Assembly: GCA_031284475.1 (NCBI GenBank)
Contig: JAISZV010000126.1
Span: 1-17,359, forward strand
DNA length: 17,359 nucleotides
Origin: Proteiniphilum sp.
GTDB taxonomy: Bacteria; Bacteroidota; Bacteroidia; Bacteroidales; Dysgonomonadaceae
Direction: 5' to 3'
Position 1 is the first letter of the stretch, and each line of letters begins with the position of its first letter. The position numbers and the translations under genes were made by a program. Shown in pieces: positions 1 to 6,789 of the stretch. The notes beneath the pieces were generated by a model. That model saw only the letters and a list, made by a program, of their open reading frames with translations, ran no database searches and was not told the origin of the DNA.

Positions 1-767
1 ACTGATTGCGTCCATTTTACCGGAGAGGTGAGTTGCGCGATCAGGTTCTTCTTGATAGTTTCGGGATCGGTTTCGCCTGTGGTGGATACATTCTGATATA
101 CCGGGCAGACCGGTACGGAAAAAGGGGTCGATTCGATGGCTTTCGACAGTTCTACGCGGGCAGGTTCCATCAATGGCGAGTGGAAAGCGCCGCCCACTTT
201 GAGCGGCAACGCGCGTTTGGCGCCCGCTTCTTTCATCAGTTCGTAGGCTTTTTCAACGCCGCTGTTGGAGCCGGAGATTACCATTTGTCCCGGACAATTG
301 TAATTGGCAGGTACCACCACGTCGTCTATCGATGCGCAGATATCTTCCACTTTCTCGTCGGGTAATCCCAGTATGGCCGCCATGGTAGAAGGGTTGGCTT
401 CGCACGCTTTTTGCATGGCCAATGCGCGTTTATAGACAAGCATCAGGCCGTCTTCGAACGATAAGGCGCCGGCAGCTACCAATGCCGAAAATTCTCCCAA
501 CGAATGGCCGGCGGTCATATCGGGTTTGAACTCTTCACCCAGTGTCTTCGCCAGAATCACCGAGTGCAGGAAGATGGCCGGCTGTGTTACTTTTGTCTGT
601 CTCAAGTCTTCGTCGGTTCCGGCAAACATCAGGTCGGTGATCCGGAACCCGAGTATTTCGTTCGCTTTCCCGAACAACTCTTCAGCCAGCGGCGACGTTT
701 CGTACAATTCTTTGCCCATACCCACAAACTGGGCGCCCTGGCCGGGGAATACGTATGCTTTTTTCAT
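1..767 (-). CDS. fabD: Malonyl-CoA:ACP transacylase FabD (3' end cut by window edge)
   Basis: FabD moves malonyl groups from CoA to acyl carrier protein, supplying the extender unit for type II fatty acid synthesis in the cytoplasm. The reading frame starts at ATG 765-767 and is open to position 1, giving 255 residues; the family is usually about 290-310, so some 40-55 C-terminal residues lie outside. Seen directly: the N-terminal GQGAQ oxyanion motif (residues 9-13), the nucleophile elbow GHSLGE (87-92, Ser89), Arg114 in YKRALAM, and the catalytic His196 in GGAFHSPLM. These match the Ser/Arg/His arrangement known for E. coli FabD. It lies 135 bp after the acyl-CoA synthetase gene and has its own predicted -7 box at 879-886, so it is probably a separate transcript with a leader of about 100 nt that contains an 8-bp phased repeat. 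Confidence 0.95.
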   Translation of the reverse strand, partial: MKKAYVFPGQGAQFVGMGKELYETSPLAEELFGKANEILGFRITDLMFAGTDEDLRQTKVTQPAIFLHSVILAKTLGEEFKPDMTAGHSLGEFSALVAAGALSFEDGLMLVYKRALAMQKACEANPSTMAAILGLPDEKVEDICASIDDVVVPANYNCPGQMVISGSNSGVEKAYELMKEAGAKRALPLKVGGAFHSPLMEPARVELSKAIESTPFSVPVCPVYQNVSTTGETDPETIKKNLIAQLTSPVKWTQS

Positions 768-807
768 AATGATCAAAACTAAACTGATTTAACGAAGTAA
801 TAATTAT

Positions 808-847
808 AATCTGCTAATCTATAAATCAGTAAATCGATAAATCGCCT
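808..847. repeat. Five phased 8-bp units of the form AATCNNNN
   Basis: Five consecutive octamers begin with AATC: AATCTGCT, AATCTATA, AATCAGTA, AATCGATA, AATCGCCT. The first four bases are invariant and the last four vary. The array lies in the predicted untranslated leader of fabD and resembles the octamers at 6706-6737. Function unknown. Confidence 0.6.
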
Positions 848-878
848 TTATTATTCTTCTATAAAAATTTAGCGGTTG

Positions 879-886
879 CAAAAATA
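879..886 (-). promoter_or_regulatory. Predicted -7 box of the fabD promoter
   Basis: On the minus strand this reads TATTTTTG, a perfect match to the Bacteroidetes -7 consensus TAnnTTTG, followed by CAA. A start near 873 would give a leader of about 105 nt. No clear TTTG -33 box is visible at the expected distance, so this rests on the -7 element alone. Confidence 0.5.
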
Positions 887-902
887 CACTTTTTATGTGA
901 GA

Positions 903-2567
903 TCAGCCTTGTTTTTCCGTTTTTTCCCGTATCTCCACGCGGCGGATCTTTCCGCTGATTGTTTTCGGCAGTTCGTTTACAAATTCAATCAACCGCGGAT
1001 ATTTATAAGGAGCCGTCACATTCTTCACATGCTCCTGGATCTCTTTGGCCAATTCGTCACCCGCTTGTGTTTTGTACTCTTCCGCCAATACGATGGTGGC
1101 TTTGATCACCTGTCCCCTGATCTCGTCGGGCATGCCGGTGATAGCGCATTCTACCACGGCAGGGTGGGTCATTACGGCGCTCTCTACTTCAAATGGGCCG
1201 ATGCGGTACCCGGAACTCTTAATTACGTCGTCGGTACGCCCTACAAACCAGTAATACCCGCCTTCATCGCGCCAGGCCATATCGCCCGTATGATATACAT
1301 TATCTGCATATACCTCGCGGGTAAGCGCTTCGTCCCGGTAATACCCCTTAAAAAGGGAGAGAGGACGCTTTTCATCCGTATAGAAGACAATTTCTCCCTG
1401 CTCCCCGTCTTCGGCCGAACGCCCGTCGTAAGTCATCAGATCCATCTTATAAAGGGGATTGGGGACGCCCATTGCCCCCGGTTTCGGTTCTATCCAGGGA
1501 AAGGTGATAATGGTAGGGGCTGTTTCGGTCTGGCCGAACGCCTCCATCATCTTGATACCGGTCAGTTGATAAAAAGTTTCAAATACCGAAGGGTTGAGCG
1601 CTTCTCCTGCGGTGGTACAGTATTCCAGTGCCGAAAGGTCGTATTTGCTCAGGTCTTCACGGATCAGAAACCGGAAGATGGTTGGGGGAGCGCAAAACGA
1701 AGTTACTTTGTATTCCGAGATCATTCGGAGCATATCTTCCGGGATAAAACGCCCGTCGTAGTCGTAAACAAATACGCAGGCGCCTATGATCCACTGTCCG
1801 TAGAGTTTTCCCCATACCGCTTTGGCCCATCCGGTGTCAGCCACGGTAAGGTGTATACTCTCCTCGTGAAGATTATGCCAGTATTTGGCGGTAGTGATGT
1901 GCCCTAAGGGATAGGCGAAATCGTGCACTACCATTTTGGGTTGCCCCGTAGTTCCGGAGGTGAAATAGAGGAGCATTACGTCGTCGTTTGCGTTTATCTG
2001 CTCCGGCCTTACAAAGGGAGGCGCGTCTTCCACTCCCCGGTGGAAATCGATCCACCCCTCCGGGATGGTATCGCCTACCATAATGCGGTACCGTACCGTG
2101 GGAGAGGAAGCCATTGCCAGATTCACATGCCCTGCCAGGTTATCGTCCTGCGTAGTTACTATCGCCTTTATATCCGCCGCGTTGTTACGGTAGATAATAT
2201 CTTTGTAGGTGAGCAGATGCGTAGCCGGGATCGCTATGGCTCCAATCTTGTGCAGCGCCAGGATGGCCGGCCAGAATTCAATGTTCCGCTTGAGGATAAG
2301 CATCACCATATCTCCTTTCCCGATACCGAGCGACTGAAAGAATGAGGCTGTTTTGTCCGAAAGGGTTTTTAGTTCGCCGAAGGTCAGATCCCTGTGCGCT
2401 CCTTTGTCGTTCGTCCAGCAGAGCGCCCGTTTTCCGGGGTTTGTCCGCGCCCATTCATCGGTTACGTCATAAGCGAAATTGAAGTTTTCGGGCACTGAAA
2501 TATCGTAATTGTCAATAAAATCCTGGTGTGAACTGAACGAAATCTGCTTTACAAATTTTTCTATCAT
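903..2567 (-). CDS. AMP-forming acyl-CoA synthetase, ACSM/acetyl-CoA-synthetase-like
   Basis: This 554-residue ANL-superfamily enzyme should activate a carboxylic acid with ATP to an acyl-adenylate and then transfer it to CoA. Seen: the phosphate-binding loop YFTSGTTGQPK (201-211), TTAGEALNP (318-326), EAFGQTET (342-349), YHTGD (425-429), the hinge region GRTDDVIKSSGYRIGPFEVE (443-462) and the C-terminal PKTISGK (534-540) with catalytic Lys540. The wording around GYYWFVGR and GYRIGPFEVES is that of the medium-chain (ACSM) branch and of short sequences often annotated as acetyl-CoA synthetase; the substrate cannot be read from sequence. It starts 82 nt after the XRE-cupin regulator on the same strand, with a hairpin in the gap, and probably shares its transcript. 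No signal peptide; cytoplasmic. Confidence 0.92.
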   Translation of the reverse strand: MIEKFVKQISFSSHQDFIDNYDISVPENFNFAYDVTDEWARTNPGKRALCWTNDKGAHRDLTFGELKTLSDKTASFFQSLGIGKGDMVMLILKRNIEFWPAILALHKIGAIAIPATHLLTYKDIIYRNNAADIKAIVTTQDDNLAGHVNLAMASSPTVRYRIMVGDTIPEGWIDFHRGVEDAPPFVRPEQINANDDVMLLYFTSGTTGQPKMVVHDFAYPLGHITTAKYWHNLHEESIHLTVADTGWAKAVWGKLYGQWIIGACVFVYDYDGRFIPEDMLRMISEYKVTSFCAPPTIFRFLIREDLSKYDLSALEYCTTAGEALNPSVFETFYQLTGIKMMEAFGQTETAPTIITFPWIEPKPGAMGVPNPLYKMDLMTYDGRSAEDGEQGEIVFYTDEKRPLSLFKGYYRDEALTREVYADNVYHTGDMAWRDEGGYYWFVGRTDDVIKSSGYRIGPFEVESAVMTHPAVVECAITGMPDEIRGQVIKATIVLAEEYKTQAGDELAKEIQEHVKNVTAPYKYPRLIEFVNELPKTISGKIRRVEIREKTEKQG

Positions 2568-2590
2568 GATAACCTGATTGTAGTGTCAAG

Positions 2591-2611
2591 GTTCCTGTAT
2601 AGGGCAGGAAC
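2591..2611 (-). promoter_or_regulatory. Inverted repeat (7-bp arms, 7-nt loop) between regulator and acyl-CoA synthetase
   Basis: GTTCCTG at 2591-2597 and CAGGAAC at 2605-2611 are exact reverse complements around a 7-nt loop. On the transcribed (minus) strand the stem is followed by mixed sequence, not a U-run, so it is not a standard terminator. It could be an operator for the XRE-cupin protein encoded just upstream, or an mRNA stability or attenuation element. Confidence 0.5.
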
Positions 2612-2649
2612 AAGACGGTTGGAGGAAAATATTTTGTTTTTTTGATTTA

Positions 2650-3210
2650 TTACGGGTATAAAATGATGGCAAGGAATTTCACCGGTTTATTATTAAGCGC
2701 CTTCATACCGTGCGGTAGCGACGAATCGAAATAGATGCTGTCTCCTTCCTCCAGTAACAAATCTTTGCCGTTGATGTTCAGCGTCATGCTTCCCTCCAAC
2801 ACCATGTTGAATTCTTGTCCGGCATGGATATTCTTGTAAAAACCGGTTTCCATTGGCTTGGGTTCTACCGTGACCACAAAAATTTCCGCCACATTATTGG
2901 TGAAACCGGAAGTAAGAGACTGGTACTTATAAGCTGAAACCCTTTCCACACTTACTCCTTTGTCTTTCCGGGTGATAAAATAGGAATTCATCCTTGGCTC
3001 CGTACCGAACATCAGGGTTCCCATATCCACGTTGAACTCCCGTTCGATGCGCTGTAAAAATGAAACGGAAATATCTTTTTCACCCTCCTCAAATTGTAGA
3101 TAGTCGTTTGTATCTACCTCCAGCCTGTGGGCCATTTCGTGGGGCGAAAGATCGAGCGCGTCGCGCAACCCTTTTATCCGTTCGCCTATCTGTTTAATAT
3201 CTGTTGTCAT
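2650..3210 (-). CDS. XRE-family transcriptional regulator with C-terminal cupin sensor
   Basis: A 186-residue two-domain regulator. Residues about 8-64 form a lambda-repressor-like helix-turn-helix (IGERIKGLRDALDLSPHEMA, then the EVDTNDYLQFEEGEKDISVSFL region). Residues about 110-184 form a cupin_2 barrel that probably senses a small molecule. The cupin motifs are visible as IHAGQEFNMVLEG (128-140; His129, Glu133) and GDSIYFDSSLPHG (156-168; His167). The first histidine of the usual HxH pair is replaced by Asn127, so metal binding is uncertain. Its ATG overlaps the stop of the upstream phosphatase gene (ATGA at 3207-3210), implying translational coupling. Known relatives often lie beside an acyl-CoA synthetase in Bacteroidetes, so control of the downstream synthetase is the natural inference. 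Confidence 0.9.
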   Translation of the reverse strand: MTTDIKQIGERIKGLRDALDLSPHEMAHRLEVDTNDYLQFEEGEKDISVSFLQRIEREFNVDMGTLMFGTEPRMNSYFITRKDKGVSVERVSAYKYQSLTSGFTNNVAEIFVVTVEPKPMETGFYKNIHAGQEFNMVLEGSMTLNINGKDLLLEEGDSIYFDSSLPHGMKALNNKPVKFLAIILYP

Positions 3211-4010
3211 TGCCGTATGAATGTTGAATTATCTTGTATGATTGTTTCCATAATTTCCCGATGGATAGCGCCGTTAGAAGCGACCAACTCCTTGTTGAAA
3301 ATGTAGTTGTCGCCACCTGAAAAGTCGGTACATTTTCCGCCGGCACATTGCAGGATGAATGCCCCGGCAGCCACATCCCACGGCGAAAGGCCGCTATGGA
3401 AGTAGGCGTCGCTGATCCCTGCCGCCACGTAACATATCTCTAAAGCGGCCGATCCCTTGATGCGCAAACTGCATTTACGGAACTGCTTCATGGTGTTCCT
3501 GAGTACCTGTTCGCCCCTCTCGTCCAAACTGTATGGGATGCCGAACCCGATATACCCGTTCACCAGGGTGGAGTGGCTGCTCACTTTCAGCGGGATATTG
3601 TTTAAAAAGACTTTTCCCGCTCCTGTGGCGCAATACATCTGCTCCGCCACCGGATCATATACCGTTCCCAAGATGATCTCTTTTCCTTTCATCAGCGCAA
3701 TGCTTACCGAAAAGGGCGTGTTGCCGTGCACATAATTGGTGGTGCCGTCCAGCGGGTCGATGATCCATGTAAATTCTTTCTGTTCAAAACCTACGGTCTC
3801 CTCTTCCGTGAGAAATCCCGCTTCGGGAAGCAACCTGCTTAATCCCTCTACTAACCGGTTCTCCGCTTCTTTATCAATATAAGTTACATAATTGCGGGTA
3901 CCCTTCAGTTCAATATTTTTCTTCTTCAGAACAGCCTGCTCCGTTTTCAGGTATGCGCCCGTAGAGAGTGCAAATTCTTTTACATCATTACAAAGTTTTT
4001 CCGAATCCAT
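3207..4010 (-). CDS. Inositol monophosphatase family protein
   Basis: A member of the Mg2+-dependent, Li+-sensitive sugar phosphatase fold (inositol monophosphatase, 3'-nucleotidase CysQ, fructose-bisphosphatase relatives). With the ATG at 4008-4010 it has 267 residues, normal for the family; an in-frame GTG at 4017-4019 would add only three residues and is less likely. In the numbering of the longer form the metal site is complete: FLTEEE (69-74), the hallmark WIIDPLDGTTN (85-95; Asp88, Asp91) and SPWDVAAG (212-219; Asp214). The substrate is not evident: it could be inositol-1-phosphate, another sugar phosphate, or PAP. It is the first gene of a tight group with the XRE-cupin regulator (4-bp overlap) and the acyl-CoA synthetase. 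No promoter box is visible in the 115-bp gap upstream, which holds a heptamer repeat array. Confidence 0.9.
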   Translation of the reverse strand: MDSEKLCNDVKEFALSTGAYLKTEQAVLKKKNIELKGTRNYVTYIDKEAENRLVEGLSRLLPEAGFLTEEETVGFEQKEFTWIIDPLDGTTNYVHGNTPFSVSIALMKGKEIILGTVYDPVAEQMYCATGAGKVFLNNIPLKVSSHSTLVNGYIGFGIPYSLDERGEQVLRNTMKQFRKCSLRIKGSAALEICYVAAGISDAYFHSGLSPWDVAAGAFILQCAGGKCTDFSGGDNYIFNKELVASNGAIHREIMETIIQDNSTFIRQ

Positions 4011-4035
4011 GTTGTACACTTCTATATTTTAATTG

Positions 4036-4077
4036 GGGATTTGGGATTTGGGATTTTAGAATTGGGATTTGGGCCTT
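4036..4077. repeat. Phased heptamer array, GGGATTT type
   Basis: Six 7-bp units in phase: GGGATTT three times, TAGAATT, GGGATTT, GGGCCTT. It lies between the S9 peptidase stop and the phosphatase start. Bases 4038-4054 are the exact reverse complement of 6744-6760, on the other side of the peptidase gene. Confidence 0.8.
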
Positions 4078-4134
4078 AGGGCTCCCTGTCTCCTCGCCTC
4101 CCTTTCCATCCTTTATATCGTGCGCCGCACATTA

Positions 4135-6678
4135 TCATTCATTGGGGAACATTGAGTTCCACCAGCGCGGGTCATCTTTCAGCCACTTGGCGAACCAGGC
4201 ATAGATGGCGTTATTCCAGGCAATCCGCTTATCGTAATCGTAGATACCGTGGTTTTCTCCTTCCACCTGGATAAATTCCACCTCCTTGCCGAGCAACTTC
4301 AGGGCATTATACATCTGGATGCTCTCGCCGATGGGCACGTTGGTGTCGGCTGTCCCGTGCAGCAATAGCAACGGCGTATTGATCTTATCGGCATGGAAGA
4401 GCGGGCTTTGTTTCACATAAAGATCGGGATTGTTCCAGGGGTAGCTGCCCGCACTCGCTCCCGCACTGTAGGAGTAACCCCAATATCCCTCGCCCCAGTA
4501 ACTGGTGATATTGCTGATGCCGGCGTGCGACACCGATGCGGAAAACAGGCCGGTCTTGGTGATAAGGTACTGCGTCATAAATCCTCCGTACGATGCGCCT
4601 ATATTACCGATTTTTGTCCCGTCCACAAAAGGGTGGGCGGCAACAAACGCGTTGGTTCCTTCAATGATCTCCTCGGCCGTCCGGTCGCCCCATGCGTTCA
4701 CGTGGCGGGCCGAGAACTCCTGCCCGTAGCCGGTAGCGCCGCTCGGTTGCAGCGTATAGACCACATAATCCTGCGCGGCGTAGACATGTAACGGATAAGT
4801 GCCTTCGAATGTGCGTGCCGTGGGGCTGGTTCCGCCGTAGTAATAAACGATCAGCGGGTATTTTTTTTGCGGATCGAAGTTAGGAGGCAGATAATAGCGT
4901 CCCTCGATCACGTCGCCGAAAGAACTGGTAAATTGCCAGTCTTTCACTTCTCCCAAATTCAGTTTGTTCAGCCGCCCCGCATAGGGATCGGAGATCAGGG
5001 CCGATTCCATCGTTTTCAGGTTCAGCAGGTAACTCCTGTTCGAGTTGGAGGCGCTTACAGCTGTATAGGTTGCCCATGCTGCGTTTTCGGCAATATTGAA
5101 TGAGCGGATCACATCCTCTTTGAGTGGCAGTTTGTCGAATTTTTTCCGTTGCGGATCATAGCGGTACACATTCGCCCGGTCGCCCTCCTCCACGCGGTAA
5201 TAGATGTACCCATCCTGCGCGTTCCATTCTTGTGCGCTGACGGTAGGATTGAAATCCTTGGTCGCCGGTTCCACCTGCCGGGTAGCCAGGGTCATGATGA
5301 ACGACTGCGTATCGTAGCTGTTGGCAATCTGCCCCTCTTTGATATTAAGCCCTATGCCGCCGAACGCTTCGGGAGCGCCGTGGATCAGCAACTGCTTTGC
5401 GTCCGGTGAGAATTGTGCGGAGGAGGCGTAAGCCTCGTCTTTCCAGATCGTGTCCACCGCCATAGTTTCCAAATCCAGCATATAGAGCGAACTTCTGCGG
5501 AAAGGGCGTTCCGAAAGATATTCTTCGGAGGTGGAGAAGAGCAGTTTTTTCACATCGTCCGTCACATCGTTGAGCGACGCCGTTTGCCGTCCGAAGGTGA
5601 GTTGTTGGGTGAGACCGGTATCAAAGAAATGGCGGTATAGAAAGTAACGGTCGCGGTAATCCGGTTGCCTGTCGTCGATCCCGATCAACCGCTTCAATCC
5701 GCCGGGGTTGCTGATGGTGATACTCTTTTTGGTAGAGAAGAATACTGATCGTTCATCGGGCGCGATGTGGAAATTCTCTTTCGGTAGTCCTTCGGCGATA
5801 ATTTTGGTCCCTGACGTGAGCGGATCGAGAGCGTAGAGCGTCCGTCCGTCGTTGTTGTCGGCCACATAATAGAGCATATCCGATTTGGGCATCCAACTCA
5901 ATTGCGCCCTGCCGCCCGGTTCCGAAAGAATCATCCGTTTCTGCTTGGCGTCGTATATCTCCGTATAACTGCGTCCGTTACCGCCGGAGAGGGTTTCCCG
6001 CAGGCTCAGCAACACGAACCGTCCGCTTGGCGATATGGAAGAACTGTTTACCCTTTTTCCTTCCAGGATATCTTTGATATTGATTCTTCGGTTGTCTATA
6101 TTATTAAATGTATAGATAAGCAGGGAGTCTTTCTCATCGGGTTTCAGTTCGATCTTCACAGCGGGATCGGCCTTGTATTTTTCCGAGGTAAGCATCTTAA
6201 TGACAATACGCATATTGTTCGCCGGCCCGTTCAGGTTCGTATCTACCGATCCCGACCGGTGGAGGCTGTCGTTCACCTGTGTTTTGGTAGCCCGTTTTAT
6301 ATTGTCGACCCACAATTCCATCGGATTGGGCGATGTTACCGTGAGTTTTCCCTTGCCATAACGGTCGCCGGCGACAAAGAAAGAGAATAGTTGCAATGCT
6401 TCTCCCTGTTGTGGTTTTGCCAGGTTGAAAAATCCGGCCGTATCAGGAGTCAACTCTGTGGTAAACCGTTCCTGTGCCGGAAAGAAGACAGGGTAGGCGA
6501 GTAGCTTTTCATCCGAAAAGGCGGATTTGTCGAGGTTTGTACTATCCAGCATTACCGGCCTCCGTACCGGAATCGGATCAAAAGAATATATCTTCTGCGG
6601 AGTCAGCGGTTGCTGTGCCTTCGCGCTTGTTACCAGCAGCAATGCGGTAACGATAGAACAAAAAGAATTATGTCTCAT
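4135..6678 (-). CDS. Exported S9-family serine peptidase (prolyl oligopeptidase / dipeptidyl-peptidase type)
   Basis: An 847-residue exported peptidase that should remove dipeptides or cleave oligopeptides in the periplasm or at the surface. Residues 1-21 are a signal peptide ending in TSAKAQ. Residues about 200-570 contain repeated short blocks such as SISPSGRFVLLS, AQLSWMPKSDMLYYV and AQFSPDAKQLLI, expected of the S9 beta-propeller. The C-terminal alpha/beta-hydrolase (about 585-840) has the full triad: Ser696 in GASYGG, Asp778 in HGTADTNVP and His810 in GENHG. The YYYGGTSP stretch (612-619) is the usual oxyanion-side loop. Residues about 95-185 precede the propeller and may form an extra small beta domain (FFVAGDRYGKGKLTVTSPNP region), which I cannot name. 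Both flanks carry heptamer repeats. No -7 box is seen just upstream, so it may be cotranscribed with ispE. Confidence 0.93.
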   Translation of the reverse strand: MRHNSFCSIVTALLLVTSAKAQQPLTPQKIYSFDPIPVRRPVMLDSTNLDKSAFSDEKLLAYPVFFPAQERFTTELTPDTAGFFNLAKPQQGEALQLFSFFVAGDRYGKGKLTVTSPNPMELWVDNIKRATKTQVNDSLHRSGSVDTNLNGPANNMRIVIKMLTSEKYKADPAVKIELKPDEKDSLLIYTFNNIDNRRINIKDILEGKRVNSSSISPSGRFVLLSLRETLSGGNGRSYTEIYDAKQKRMILSEPGGRAQLSWMPKSDMLYYVADNNDGRTLYALDPLTSGTKIIAEGLPKENFHIAPDERSVFFSTKKSITISNPGGLKRLIGIDDRQPDYRDRYFLYRHFFDTGLTQQLTFGRQTASLNDVTDDVKKLLFSTSEEYLSERPFRRSSLYMLDLETMAVDTIWKDEAYASSAQFSPDAKQLLIHGAPEAFGGIGLNIKEGQIANSYDTQSFIMTLATRQVEPATKDFNPTVSAQEWNAQDGYIYYRVEEGDRANVYRYDPQRKKFDKLPLKEDVIRSFNIAENAAWATYTAVSASNSNRSYLLNLKTMESALISDPYAGRLNKLNLGEVKDWQFTSSFGDVIEGRYYLPPNFDPQKKYPLIVYYYGGTSPTARTFEGTYPLHVYAAQDYVVYTLQPSGATGYGQEFSARHVNAWGDRTAEEIIEGTNAFVAAHPFVDGTKIGNIGASYGGFMTQYLITKTGLFSASVSHAGISNITSYWGEGYWGYSYSAGASAGSYPWNNPDLYVKQSPLFHADKINTPLLLLHGTADTNVPIGESIQMYNALKLLGKEVEFIQVEGENHGIYDYDKRIAWNNAIYAWFAKWLKDDPRWWNSMFPNE

Positions 6679-6705
6679 ACTTTATAAACTAAAAGCGATT
6701 TTTCA

Positions 6706-6737
6706 CTAATTATCTAATTATTAAATCACTAAATCAT
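6706..6737. repeat. Four phased octamers (CTAATTAT x2, TAAATCAC, TAAATCAT)
   Basis: Two identical CTAATTAT units are followed by two near-identical TAAATCAY units, all in 8-bp phase, in the leader of the S9 peptidase gene. They resemble the AATC octamers at 808-847 and directly precede a heptamer array. Confidence 0.55.
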
Positions 6738-6743
6738 CATTAC

Positions 6744-6787
6744 ATCCCAAATCCCAAATCAAACGTCCCAAATCAAACGTCTAATCG
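6744..6787. repeat. Phased heptamer array, CCCAAAT type, with a 14-bp tandem duplication
   Basis: Seven-base units from 6746: CCCAAAT, CCCAAAT, CAAACGT, CCCAAAT, CAAACGT, CTAATCG. The 14-mer CCCAAATCAAACGT occurs twice head to tail (6753-6766 and 6767-6780). Bases 6744-6760 form a 17-bp perfect inverted repeat with 4038-4054. The array fills the gap between ispE (stop at 6790) and the S9 peptidase. Confidence 0.8.
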
Positions 6788-6789
6788 TT

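Noticed and set aside
876..1907. 343-codon + strand frame antisense to the acyl-CoA synthetase
   Set aside because: It lies wholly within a gene with complete ANL motifs on the other strand, and its translation is rich in Phe, His and Arg with no known motif, as expected of a shadow frame.
3968..4204. 78-codon frame translating the heptamer repeat (GFGIWDF-type peptide)
   Set aside because: The repetitive peptide is just the 7-bp DNA repeat read through; it overlaps two real genes and has no independent support.
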